This document shows positions 1 through 7,834 of a DNA stretch of 24,343 nucleotides, in pieces. The translations under genes were made by a program, and so were the position numbers. Source of the stretch: a virus; the IMG/VR virus record IMGVR_UViG_3300020472_000161, positions 1-24,343 of that record; one strand, written 5' to 3'. A model generated the notes under the pieces. It did not search any database. It was not told the DNA's origin and worked only from the letters and a program-made list of their open reading frames with translations. Each line of letters opens with the position of its first letter. Position 1 is the stretch's first letter.

Positions 1-1
1 A

Positions 2-100
2 CATCCGAGTGGTTCAGGGCCAACAGGGCCACCAATGCCACCGACACCAATTAAATTAAATTTATTAAAATCAATGAAAATAGGACAGAGTTTCGAATAA
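2..100 (+). CDS. C-terminal end of an unidentified phage gene (partial)
   Basis: The window opens inside a reading frame in frame 2 that encodes 32 residues before a TAA at 98-100. The visible tail is rich in glycine and proline (GSGPTGPPMPPTP), then turns basic and hydrophobic and ends in KIGQSFE. The stop shares one base with the next start (TAATG), the usual sign of translational coupling between neighbouring phage genes, which supports this frame over frame 1, where a stop occurs at 52-54. The start lies outside the window, so no function can be given. The following 157-residue protein contains a similar GPPVTPP stretch, which may mean related proteins or just a shared flexible linker style. 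By position it is probably a virion protein. Confidence 0.6.
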   Translation, partial: HPSGSGPTGPPMPPTPIKLNLLKSMKIGQSFE

Positions 101-573
101 TGGCATTAGTTAGAAGTATGTTACAAAACGAATTGGGATCGCATTTTGCAAAAAACCCAGCAAGTGGAATACCACAGGGACAAAACATTGCAAAGGCATA
201 TAAGAATTATTTACAGAGTGCACAAAATACTGGAGGGTTTCCCTTTTCTACAGTTATGACTGAACCTTTTGGTATAAATATGGGTCAAATTTTTGAAGGA
301 AAACTACCTGCGGGTATGACTATTGGTCAGGCACTTGCAGCACAAATGACTAATATGGCATTAACATTTATGAGTGGACAACAAATAGGGCCACCCGTAA
401 CACCACCTTCACATTTACCCCAGTTAATGAACTTGTTTAATGCTTATGCGCCATCTCCTATGCAATTTGGTAGGGCGCTTGGTGGAATTATGGATGATTG
501 GACAAAAACTTGGGTTGTAAGCGGATTAATTCCCGGCACACCACCTGTACCTTTTTCGGGACCATTATCATAG
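100..573 (+). CDS. Unidentified structural-region protein, 157 aa
   Basis: I do not recognise this protein. It is 157 residues, has no signal peptide or clear membrane segment, and is rich in Gly, Pro and Met. The first third looks helical (LVRSMLQNELGSHFAKN, then NIAKAYKNYLQSAQ). The middle carries GQIFEGKLPAGMTIGQ and a hydrophobic helix around residues 80-95 (QALAAQMTNMALTFM). The end is proline-rich (GTPPVPFSGP). The ATG at 100 overlaps the upstream stop and no strong ribosome binding site precedes it, so it is probably translated by coupling. It sits at the head of four closely spaced unknown genes that lead into the baseplate wedge genes. A small tail or baseplate protein is likely from context only. 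Confidence 0.75.
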   Translation: MALVRSMLQNELGSHFAKNPASGIPQGQNIAKAYKNYLQSAQNTGGFPFSTVMTEPFGINMGQIFEGKLPAGMTIGQALAAQMTNMALTFMSGQQIGPPVTPPSHLPQLMNLFNAYAPSPMQFGRALGGIMDDWTKTWVVSGLIPGTPPVPFSGPLS

Positions 574-583
574 AGAAATAATT

Positions 584-3367
584 ATGGCAGGAGCAGTACA
601 AAAAAAGATCAATGATGTTGTAAATGAACTAAACAATGCGCCCGATAACCATTTGCTTGCAAGAGAGGGTATTTTAGAATCTATTACTTTGACTAGAGAA
701 TTTGCACAAACTATGTTAAATGCACTTTGTGAAAAGTTTACTTCAGCGTCAGGTAGTTATTCATTACCACAAGTATGTGAGAATTTGGCACAACAAAGGG
801 CTATATGTTATGGTGCTAGACAAATTAAAACCACATTTAAAAAATTTGTGTTTCCTACATATGAGGTTGTGAACGGTGCATTGGGTTTATCTGAACCTAA
901 TACTTCTTTTATGGGTATAGCAGCATCTCATATTTTAGATGAATATCCAATTACATTAAGTAGTGTGGGTGGGACAACTCAAACAGAGGGACCTAATACT
1001 TTTAGTACTTATATTGGTGATTATTATTTTACTAGATCCCGAGTTGATGGAGAATTGGTAGACATAAATTCTAATTTGACTCCTTATACGACACCAGATG
1101 GTGATATTCCTTTTGGTAATACTATAGCTTGGGGAGATGATGTATCGGGTGAACAGGCAGCCAATACTTGGAATTATCATTGGGCAAAAGCAAATACTGG
1201 TACAGTAGATATAATTAATCCCGGAGCGTATAATGAATTAACAACATTAACTTTAACGGATCATTTAACACAAGGAAGTAATACAGATTATGATCCTGTG
1301 GGTCCTCAATTTGGAAATATATTTTATTTAAAAAGACATGCTGATTCAGTAAACACGTTCACTATCACGGGCACTACAACGAAAGGTAGTCAGGAGGTTA
1401 CTGAGGTATCTGATTCTGATATGGCAAAAGTTAAATATTCGGATGTGATAACTTCTGATAATCTACCTATGGGTTATTATGGCCCGACAAAGATTGCAGC
1501 AGCTAAGGCAGCAGAAAGTAAAATTAGAATTACTGATTTGATTTATGATATAGGTACAGTAGAACAGAGTATGAATACTGTTACTTTAACTGGTGGAACT
1601 TGGCCGATGGAAGTTGATGGTGGTACAATAGAATTTACAGGGGGTATAGAAGGTGGTGGTAAAGTTATTAGTAGACCCAGTGATATTAAAATAGTACTTT
1701 CAACTTCTGCAAATGTGGAATCAGGACAAGCATTTACTTTAACTTATGGAGGAGTTGCTAACTCAAATGGTATAACAACATTTACAATTAATAGTGTTCC
1801 TTTCGGTCATGGAAAGGATGATATTTTCTGTCAAGTTAAGGTAACTGCTGAGGGCATCGTTAAAAATCCTAACTGGAAATCTATAGGTGATGGAGTTGGT
1901 GGATATAGTGGTGCACATGAGGGACCTGATGATACTTTAACTGCAAATACAACTCAATTTGTGGGACTTTTGGGATTCTATGATCCAGATAATGGTTCTG
2001 CTAATGCGACAAACGATTTGACAAGATCAGCCAGAGAAGATTTTTCATCTCAAGGGAAAGAATTTAATGAGACTGATTATCCTAATATAGAAACAAATCC
2101 ATTTAAACCAGCTGTAGGTATTACTCATCAATCATATAAAGAAGAAAACAATGAACTTACAGGAACCCAACCAGCATCATTGAGTGGTGATGATGTATAT
2201 ACTGGTAGATATATTCGATGGGATGTAAAAAGAGCATCTGCTCAAGGTGCGGAACCGGAACACAGATATTATACAGATAGTGCAGAGAAATTTTATTATG
2301 AATTACCTTGTGATTCACAGTATACTTGTGGTACAGCTACTATTGGTGCTACTCATACAATGCCAAACTCAGCTGAACCACCTATTGCAATTACGAAAAC
2401 TGGGTTATCGGATTGTGTCAGTAGAATACACGGAGCATCCGTTTCATGTGTTGGAGTTACTGTAGATGTATCAGCTACAGGAGATGTTCCTCCAGATGAT
2501 AATACTACACATCCTGCGTTAAGTGGTAGTTTTAGTCCCCCTTCTGCTGGTTCTACTATAGGAAATTATTATACTGTTGGAGGAGATAATTACATTTATA
2601 TAAACAGATTGCATTATGAGAATGTTACTTCAGGAAATTCAGGTTGGACTGCTACTCTTAGTACGGATACGACTGTCTTTCCTTGTCGATATAATTTTGC
2701 ACAGAAACACATATATGAAGGTGGCGGAACGGCAAATTCTACAATGAATGCTGATGTACAGTTTATACGTGATACAGTAGACGATTTACAAGCAATAGAT
2801 GCATTCCGTGATCCTCTTGTTTCGGGAGCAGAAGCTGGTGGAAGTGGAATATCTGATGTAGATTTTGATACTTATTTGACGACAGAACCTGATGCTGATT
2901 TGGCGACATTATCTACTTCATTAACTAATTATCGTAATTCACTTAATAGTCAAAACAGAACGGGTGATAACAATGGAAATAATAATAAAGGGTCAGTAAT
3001 AACATATGCAAACACGGCATGGGCAGCTTTTCATTCTGAAATGCAAACCTTTCTTGATAACTGTTTAAAACGTGTTACGGAAATAGATGCACGTATTGGA
3101 ACACCAACTCGTTCAGGAACCCGTGCAACTACTCGTGGTACACCCCCAAAGATCCGTGTGTCGGCAATTCCCTCATCGAATACAACGGGAGGACAGGCAC
3201 CTTATGGTAGATCGATTTATAATAATGTTAATAATTTATTAGGGAAAGACCTTGACTTGTTAGGTAAGTTAATTCAAGATGTACAGTCATTATCGACACA
3301 GATAGATTTGGTGAGAAAAGCAAGAAATAAATTTGAAATGTATAATGGTAGAGATAAGGAGTATTAA
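584..3367 (+). CDS. Large unidentified virion protein, 927 aa, probably tail or baseplate
   Basis: This protein is not one I can name. Residues 1-110 are helical (VQKKINDVVNELNNA, TREFAQTMLNALCEKF). Residues about 120-700 are dominated by Thr, Ser, Gly and Asn with alternating beta-type patterns, as in phage tail surface proteins. A module at about 330-390 (TVTLTGGTWPMEVDGGTIEF ... AFTLTYGG) resembles beta modules in the gp7-like protein downstream. Cysteines are scattered, but four fall within about 45 residues in the region encoded around 2308-2455 (PCDSQYTCGT, SDCVSRI, VSCVG). A Gly/Asn linker (GDNNGNNNKG) at about 800 precedes a helical C-terminus (NNLLGKDLDLLGKLIQDVQS, then a basic end). 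It ends two bases before the next ATG, and its last codons carry that gene's ribosome binding site. The position beside gp25 suggests a virion role. Confidence 0.8.
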   Translation: MAGAVQKKINDVVNELNNAPDNHLLAREGILESITLTREFAQTMLNALCEKFTSASGSYSLPQVCENLAQQRAICYGARQIKTTFKKFVFPTYEVVNGALGLSEPNTSFMGIAASHILDEYPITLSSVGGTTQTEGPNTFSTYIGDYYFTRSRVDGELVDINSNLTPYTTPDGDIPFGNTIAWGDDVSGEQAANTWNYHWAKANTGTVDIINPGAYNELTTLTLTDHLTQGSNTDYDPVGPQFGNIFYLKRHADSVNTFTITGTTTKGSQEVTEVSDSDMAKVKYSDVITSDNLPMGYYGPTKIAAAKAAESKIRITDLIYDIGTVEQSMNTVTLTGGTWPMEVDGGTIEFTGGIEGGGKVISRPSDIKIVLSTSANVESGQAFTLTYGGVANSNGITTFTINSVPFGHGKDDIFCQVKVTAEGIVKNPNWKSIGDGVGGYSGAHEGPDDTLTANTTQFVGLLGFYDPDNGSANATNDLTRSAREDFSSQGKEFNETDYPNIETNPFKPAVGITHQSYKEENNELTGTQPASLSGDDVYTGRYIRWDVKRASAQGAEPEHRYYTDSAEKFYYELPCDSQYTCGTATIGATHTMPNSAEPPIAITKTGLSDCVSRIHGASVSCVGVTVDVSATGDVPPDDNTTHPALSGSFSPPSAGSTIGNYYTVGGDNYIYINRLHYENVTSGNSGWTATLSTDTTVFPCRYNFAQKHIYEGGGTANSTMNADVQFIRDTVDDLQAIDAFRDPLVSGAEAGGSGISDVDFDTYLTTEPDADLATLSTSLTNYRNSLNSQNRTGDNNGNNNKGSVITYANTAWAAFHSEMQTFLDNCLKRVTEIDARIGTPTRSGTRATTRGTPPKIRVSAIPSSNTTGGQAPYGRSIYNNVNNLLGKDLDLLGKLIQDVQSLSTQIDLVRKARNKFEMYNGRDKEY
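3356..3361 (+). promoter_or_regulatory. Strong ribosome binding site (AAGGAG) for the 57-aa gene
   Basis: AAGGAG lies inside the last codons of the 927-residue gene and ends eight bases before the ATG at 3370. Its quality and spacing are the main argument that the very short downstream reading frame is a real gene. Confidence 0.7.
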
Positions 3368-3369
3368 TC

Positions 3370-3543
3370 ATGGCTAAAAAAGAATCTAAATGGGAACAAT
3401 CGGCCCCAACAAGAAATGATCTGAAGAATTTATTAGAGTCAACGAAAAAATTTGCTGAGATGTATTTAACTGTTCTTAATGAAAGACGGGATGTTTGGGT
3501 AGATCAATTAGAAAAACAGAAGAAGAAAGAGCAAGATGGCTGA
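3370..3543 (+). CDS. Small charged helical protein, 57 aa
   Basis: A reading frame of 57 residues fills what would otherwise be the only sizeable gap in this cassette. The product starts MAKKESKWEQSAPTRNDL and continues with leucine-spaced, highly charged helical sequence (LKNLLESTKKFAEMYLTVL) to a lysine- and glutamate-rich end (DQLEKQKKKEQDG). It is preceded by AAGGAG with ideal spacing and overlaps the next gene by eight bases (ATGGCTGA), so both ends fit a coupled operon. It has no cysteine, no signal peptide and no membrane segment. A short coiled coil is likely; such small proteins in tail clusters can be assembly factors or minor virion parts, but nothing here proves either. Confidence 0.75.
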   Translation: MAKKESKWEQSAPTRNDLKNLLESTKKFAEMYLTVLNERRDVWVDQLEKQKKKEQDG

Positions 3544-5521
3544 TTCATTAAAATGGGGTAAATGGACAAATGCAGATGCCGGGACTATTAAAGATATAGC
3601 GGAAACTGCTAGTACTTTAGCCGAACAAATTAAAACTACTTCAGTATTAGCTAATGCGGCTATGACTACTGTAAAATGGGTTGCAGAGTTACAATCTGTA
3701 AACCCCTTTTTAGCGGCTTTAGATAAACTTGCTGATGAATTACTTAAAGCTATTGGTGATATAAAGAACGCAGGTTATTATTATTTAATTGTTGATCCAT
3801 ATTCACCTAAGAAAAATGTTGAAGCTAAAATTGAGGCAGCATTAGGATGGGAAGTAGTAAGAGATAAAGCAGGAAGAAGACAATATTGGAACCCAAGTGC
3901 ACCAGATCCTGAGGATACTGTGACTGTTAATATGCCCACAGGAGATAAGGGGCTATCATATGAACCAAAGTTGGCTTATCCTAGAAAATTAGTAGCTGGA
4001 GGCCATAATCCTTTACAGGATAATACGTTTGATCCGTTTACAACAATGTCACCATTTCCTGTATATAATGCCAAAAAGGTCATTAAAACCATGGCTGCTG
4101 CATTTAAAGATAAGGGTGATGTGCCAAGATATGTCAGTGCTTCTTTTGAAGACTTACCTAAAACGGGTGTAGTTGTATTTAATAATGATGGAGAGCCTGT
4201 TAGTGGTTGGGATCGTAGCAAAGAATTTGGCCAACAACTTTGGGACATAGGAAAAACAAAAATAGATGGATCTGCACATACTTCTTCTGATTTAGTGGGT
4301 ACTGGATGGAAAACACAACGAAGACAAATTAACAGAAGAACTGCTGTTGGTAAGCCATATATTGAAGGAAGTACAATGTCTTTCAGTCCGATGTCATCCA
4401 AAGAAGATGTATCTGTTACTTCATCGGCTATGGTTTTTATTATAGGTGCCACATCATATAAACATTTTGCTGAAAGTTTTGATGCATTTTGTAAACTATT
4501 TGCTGACTTGGATGCACTACAGGCTGGTGTAACACAAAGTGTTTTAGATGCATATAAAGCCTTTACTGAACCTGAACCACAAGTTGTAAAATTAACTATG
4601 TGTGATGAACAATATGGTTTATTCGCTAAGGGTGATGTTATAAGAGGTCAGAATTATGGGGGACTCGGAACGATAACTTCTATAAATTCTACAGCTACAG
4701 CTAATTCATCCATAGTTTCTACTGTATCTGTATTACAAACAGATGATATTGGTAATACAAGAAGAAGATTTGTGGAAAAAGATATGAATGCAAAAGGTCG
4801 ATATAAAGATATGGAGGTAACAATAATGCCTATTCCTACCAAAGAGACTAAAGGAATAGAATATTTTACTCCTAATGACAGCGTTTATGAACAAGAACAG
4901 AGAGGTAATTGGGGTTCAGGAGATCAATTACATCCAAATTATCAAGTTAAAGGTGTTGATACTATGTCATTTGCTAGTACTGATACTACTGTTCAGAGAG
5001 AGAAAAATCCTGAACGGACAAGGACAAATACAGCTAAACAAACAAGTAGAGTTTATCCAAAATATGGTACAGTAGCTATGCAGTCTCTAGAGTCACCGCC
5101 TGATGCCACGCCTCCAAATTTTGAAGGTATTCAAATTGGCCAAATGATTCCTGGCTGGAACGATGCATTTGAGCTGATTGAGGGTTATGTTGAACAAGTA
5201 AAGGGATATATTGCCACTTCTACGGAATTTATTCAAGATATGATTGATTCACTTAATGACCTTATAGAGTTTCTAGAAGATTTAATTAAAGCCATTCAAG
5301 ACTTTTTGAAATTTTTCGAAGTAGATTTATCTAGTTCAGGGATATATTCTCTTTACATACCAGATAATGCAGGAGGAAGTTCTGGCCTGGCTAGTAAAAT
5401 TCAAGCAGCTGAAGGTATGCCAGACAATTTAGATTATGCCGCAGGAATCCTATTTGTTGGGATAGGATCTTATAATGATTTATTGGGACCTATTTTCGAT
5501 CCTAAACAAGGATGGAAGTAA
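3536..5521 (+). CDS. Unidentified virion protein with duplicated terminal modules, 661 aa
   Basis: Not assigned to a named family. Residues 1-85 are helical (IKDIAETASTLAEQIKTTS, LDKLADELLKAIGDI). Then comes a beta-helix unit at about 78-105 (YYYLIVDPYSP ... KIEAALG) and, after a long insertion, a hydrophobic strand at about 296-322 (AMVFIIGATSYKHF). The same order returns near the C-terminus: a long amphipathic helix at about 555-595 (IDSLNDLIEFLEDLIKAIQD), GIYSLYIPDNAGG ... KIQAAEG at about 602-629, and AGILFVGIGSYNDLL at about 637-651. The two halves look like copies of one module, the first interrupted by about 190 residues. A region around 350-500 is hydrophilic and lacks clear motifs. 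The gene overlaps the 57-residue gene and is followed 27 bases later by gp25. A tail or baseplate structural role is inferred from context. Confidence 0.8.
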   Translation: MADSLKWGKWTNADAGTIKDIAETASTLAEQIKTTSVLANAAMTTVKWVAELQSVNPFLAALDKLADELLKAIGDIKNAGYYYLIVDPYSPKKNVEAKIEAALGWEVVRDKAGRRQYWNPSAPDPEDTVTVNMPTGDKGLSYEPKLAYPRKLVAGGHNPLQDNTFDPFTTMSPFPVYNAKKVIKTMAAAFKDKGDVPRYVSASFEDLPKTGVVVFNNDGEPVSGWDRSKEFGQQLWDIGKTKIDGSAHTSSDLVGTGWKTQRRQINRRTAVGKPYIEGSTMSFSPMSSKEDVSVTSSAMVFIIGATSYKHFAESFDAFCKLFADLDALQAGVTQSVLDAYKAFTEPEPQVVKLTMCDEQYGLFAKGDVIRGQNYGGLGTITSINSTATANSSIVSTVSVLQTDDIGNTRRRFVEKDMNAKGRYKDMEVTIMPIPTKETKGIEYFTPNDSVYEQEQRGNWGSGDQLHPNYQVKGVDTMSFASTDTTVQREKNPERTRTNTAKQTSRVYPKYGTVAMQSLESPPDATPPNFEGIQIGQMIPGWNDAFELIEGYVEQVKGYIATSTEFIQDMIDSLNDLIEFLEDLIKAIQDFLKFFEVDLSSSGIYSLYIPDNAGGSSGLASKIQAAEGMPDNLDYAAGILFVGIGSYNDLLGPIFDPKQGWK

Positions 5522-5548
5522 AAGTAACTAAATAATACAGAGGATTAT

Positions 5549-5941
5549 ATGGCCACAACAAACGGAAAAGATTATATTGATTTTGATATGGAGTTTACTC
5601 CACATCCTGCGCATGGTGATCTGGTACAAGTTAAAAAAAATAATGTTATTAGTCGATCAATTAAAAATATAATGAAAACTGCTGCATATGAGAGACTATT
5701 TCAACCAAACGTAACGGGTGGTGTATCTGACTTGTTATTTGAGAATTTCGGCCCGTTGACTGATGCCAGACTCGCTAAATCAATTCAATATTCTATTGAA
5801 CAATTCGAACCTAGGGCGATTGTAAAAAAAGTGAAAGTTATAAGACTAGAGGATGAAAATGCCTATCAGATTTATATTGAATATTTACCGGACAATAGTT
5901 CTGAAATTGAATCTACTGAAGTCTATTTGGAAAGGACATAG
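5549..5941 (+). CDS. gp25: Baseplate wedge protein gp25 (sheath initiator)
   Basis: This is a T4 gp25 / GPW_gp25-type protein of 130 residues; T4 gp25 has 132. In that family the protein sits at the inner end of the baseplate wedge, binds gp6 and gp53, and provides the template from which the contractile sheath polymerises. The sequence shows the characteristic order: a short beta N-terminus (DYIDFDMEFTPHP), SRSIKNIMKTAAYERLFQP, VSDLLFENFGPLTDARLAKS, and the conserved Glu-Pro-Arg motif at residues 87-89 (QFEPRAIVKKVKV), then a two-strand C-terminus. Translation starts at an ATG four bases after AGAGGA (5539-5544). Despite the old 'lysozyme-like' family label, no catalytic activity is expected. 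gp6 follows after six bases. Confidence 0.93.
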   Translation: MATTNGKDYIDFDMEFTPHPAHGDLVQVKKNNVISRSIKNIMKTAAYERLFQPNVTGGVSDLLFENFGPLTDARLAKSIQYSIEQFEPRAIVKKVKVIRLEDENAYQIYIEYLPDNSSEIESTEVYLERT

Positions 5942-5947
5942 AAGGAT

Positions 5948-7834
5948 ATGGCAAGCACAGAAGGAAAATTAAACATAGCCGAATTAGATTTCTCACAAAT
6001 TAAAGAAAATCTTATAGGCTTTTTACAGAATCAGTCCGAGTTTGTTGGTTATAATTTTAGGGGATCATCATTTGATGTTCTTCTCGATGTAATGGCATAT
6101 AATACACATTATAATGCATATTATGCTAACATGGTAGCAAATGAAATGTTTTTAGATTCAGCTTCACTTCGGAATTCCGTAGTTGCTAGAGCAAAACATT
6201 TAGGATACTTACCAAGGTCAGCAAAGGGTTCAAAGGCGGTAGTTGATCTTACTATTACACCAACTGGTGATCCGGCCGTTATAACTATTCCTAGATTTAC
6301 CCAATTTCAGGGTGATGTAGATGGTGTTAATTATATTTGGTGTACATCTAATTCACATTCTGTTAATATTAATGCAAATCTTGTTTATACTGTATCTGAT
6401 GTTGAATTGACACAGGGTATACCAATTTCTTATAAATACACGGCCGCCACGGCTGATGTTGACCAAAGATATCTTCTTCCTAATGCAAATATTGACACAG
6501 ATACCCTAACTGTAACAGTACAAACTTCTGAGACGGAATCCGCATCTTTTGCATATGATTTAGCAAATGATGTTACAACTGTTAATTCCACTTCTAAACA
6601 TTATTTTCTAGATGCTCAAGATGATGGGCTGTTTGAAGTACAATTTGGAGATGGGATATTAGGTAAAGAAATAGCAAATGGAAATATTATCACATTAGCG
6701 GGATTAGTAACAGATGCGGGTGCTACTAATGGATGTAAAACATTTTCTGTTGTGTCTGATGTTGGTGGTTATTCGAATGTTCAGATAATTACATCGGATC
6801 CGGCTGGAGGTGGAGTTGCACAGGCCGATATACAAGAAATTAAATTTAATGCACCTAAGAGCTTTGATGCACAGAATAGATGTGTTACAACTTATGATTA
6901 TGTGAGTCTAGTTAAAAGAGATTATCCTGAAGCACAGTCTGTAGTGGCATGGGGAGGAGAGGATAGTGATCCTCCAATTTATGGTAAGGTCTATGTAGCA
7001 ATTAAGCCTAGAATTGGAAATGTTTTATCTTTCGCTGCAAAAGCCAGAGTAGAAAAGGCAATTTTATCTAAAAGAAATGTTGTAGGCGTAACCTCCGTGG
7101 TTGTTGATCCAGATTATATATATTTAGGATTAGATACTACAGTAAAATACGATTCATCATTAACATCTAATAGTGAAGCCGTATTAAAACAAACTGTTAC
7201 ATCAACAATTAGAAATTTTGTTAATACTAATTTAAAAGATTTTGATTTGGCATTTAGATATTCGAATATAGTTCGATTAATAGATGAATGTGAAGTTTCT
7301 GTAAGAAGTAATCAGACAGCTGTTTCATTAAAAAGATATCTCTATCCTTTGATAGGGTCTACTGCTGCGTATTCCCTAAAATTTTCTAATGAGATATATC
7401 ATCCTTCTAATACATTCTGGGGTGCAATAACAAGTAGTAAATTTTCTTATAAAGACACAGCTAATACTGTCTGGCCAGATTGTAGATTTCAAGATGAAAA
7501 TGGATATGTTCAAGTATATAGAAAATTTGGATTAGAAAGAATTCTTGTTGCGAATAATATCGGAACTATAACTTATTCAACAGGAGTAATAAATCTTACT
7601 GGATTTTTACCTGAAGAAATAAACACTATAGCAGAAGGTAATACTGAGCCTATGACTGTTACTATTATTCCCGCCTCATCGGATATAAAACCAGTCCGTG
7701 AACAAATTTTATTACTAGAAGATAGCGATATTACTGTCACTATGTTAGATGATTCTCCATCCGGAACATATGTTTCTGGTGTACATAGTAAAGTAGATGG
7801 ATCAACCCTACGTACAGGATATGAGAAAGCGTAA
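5948..7834 (+). CDS. gp6: Baseplate wedge protein gp6 (baseplate J-like)
   Basis: A clear T4 gp6 homologue of 628 residues (T4 gp6 has 660). In T4, gp6 dimers form the ring that joins the six wedges around the hub. The N-terminal signature is intact: LDFSQIKENLIGFLQNQ, then VLLDVMAYNTHYNAYYANM at about 45-62 and RAKHLGYLPRSAKGS at about 81-95. The baseplate-J motif FGDGILGKEIANGNII appears at about 233-248, followed by VTTYDYVSLVKRDYPEAQSV. The C-terminal third is the gp6-specific beta-rich part. The ATG at 5948 has AAAGGA (5931-5936, inside the end of gp25) eleven bases upstream; a nearer AAGGA at 5942-5946 is too close to serve alone. The stop abuts the start of the gp7-like gene with no spacer. 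Confidence 0.93.
   Translation: MASTEGKLNIAELDFSQIKENLIGFLQNQSEFVGYNFRGSSFDVLLDVMAYNTHYNAYYANMVANEMFLDSASLRNSVVARAKHLGYLPRSAKGSKAVVDLTITPTGDPAVITIPRFTQFQGDVDGVNYIWCTSNSHSVNINANLVYTVSDVELTQGIPISYKYTAATADVDQRYLLPNANIDTDTLTVTVQTSETESASFAYDLANDVTTVNSTSKHYFLDAQDDGLFEVQFGDGILGKEIANGNIITLAGLVTDAGATNGCKTFSVVSDVGGYSNVQIITSDPAGGGVAQADIQEIKFNAPKSFDAQNRCVTTYDYVSLVKRDYPEAQSVVAWGGEDSDPPIYGKVYVAIKPRIGNVLSFAAKARVEKAILSKRNVVGVTSVVVDPDYIYLGLDTTVKYDSSLTSNSEAVLKQTVTSTIRNFVNTNLKDFDLAFRYSNIVRLIDECEVSVRSNQTAVSLKRYLYPLIGSTAAYSLKFSNEIYHPSNTFWGAITSSKFSYKDTANTVWPDCRFQDENGYVQVYRKFGLERILVANNIGTITYSTGVINLTGFLPEEINTIAEGNTEPMTVTIIPASSDIKPVREQILLLEDSDITVTMLDDSPSGTYVSGVHSKVDGSTLRTGYEKA

Noticed and set aside
273-280. TATAAATA inside the 157-residue gene
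   Set aside because: It matches the late promoter octamer but lies mid-gene about 300 bases before the next start and lacks the extended bases seen at 15282 and 23834. A few chance matches are expected in AT-rich DNA of this length.
3976-4452. Long minus-strand open frame opposite the 661-residue gene
   Set aside because: The + strand gene explains the region, all other genes run +, and the minus-strand product has no recognisable feature or ribosome binding context.
6431-6438. TATAAATA inside gp6
   Set aside because: It is in the middle of gp6, about 1.4 kb before the next gene, and followed by CACGG rather than TAATGA; best explained by chance.
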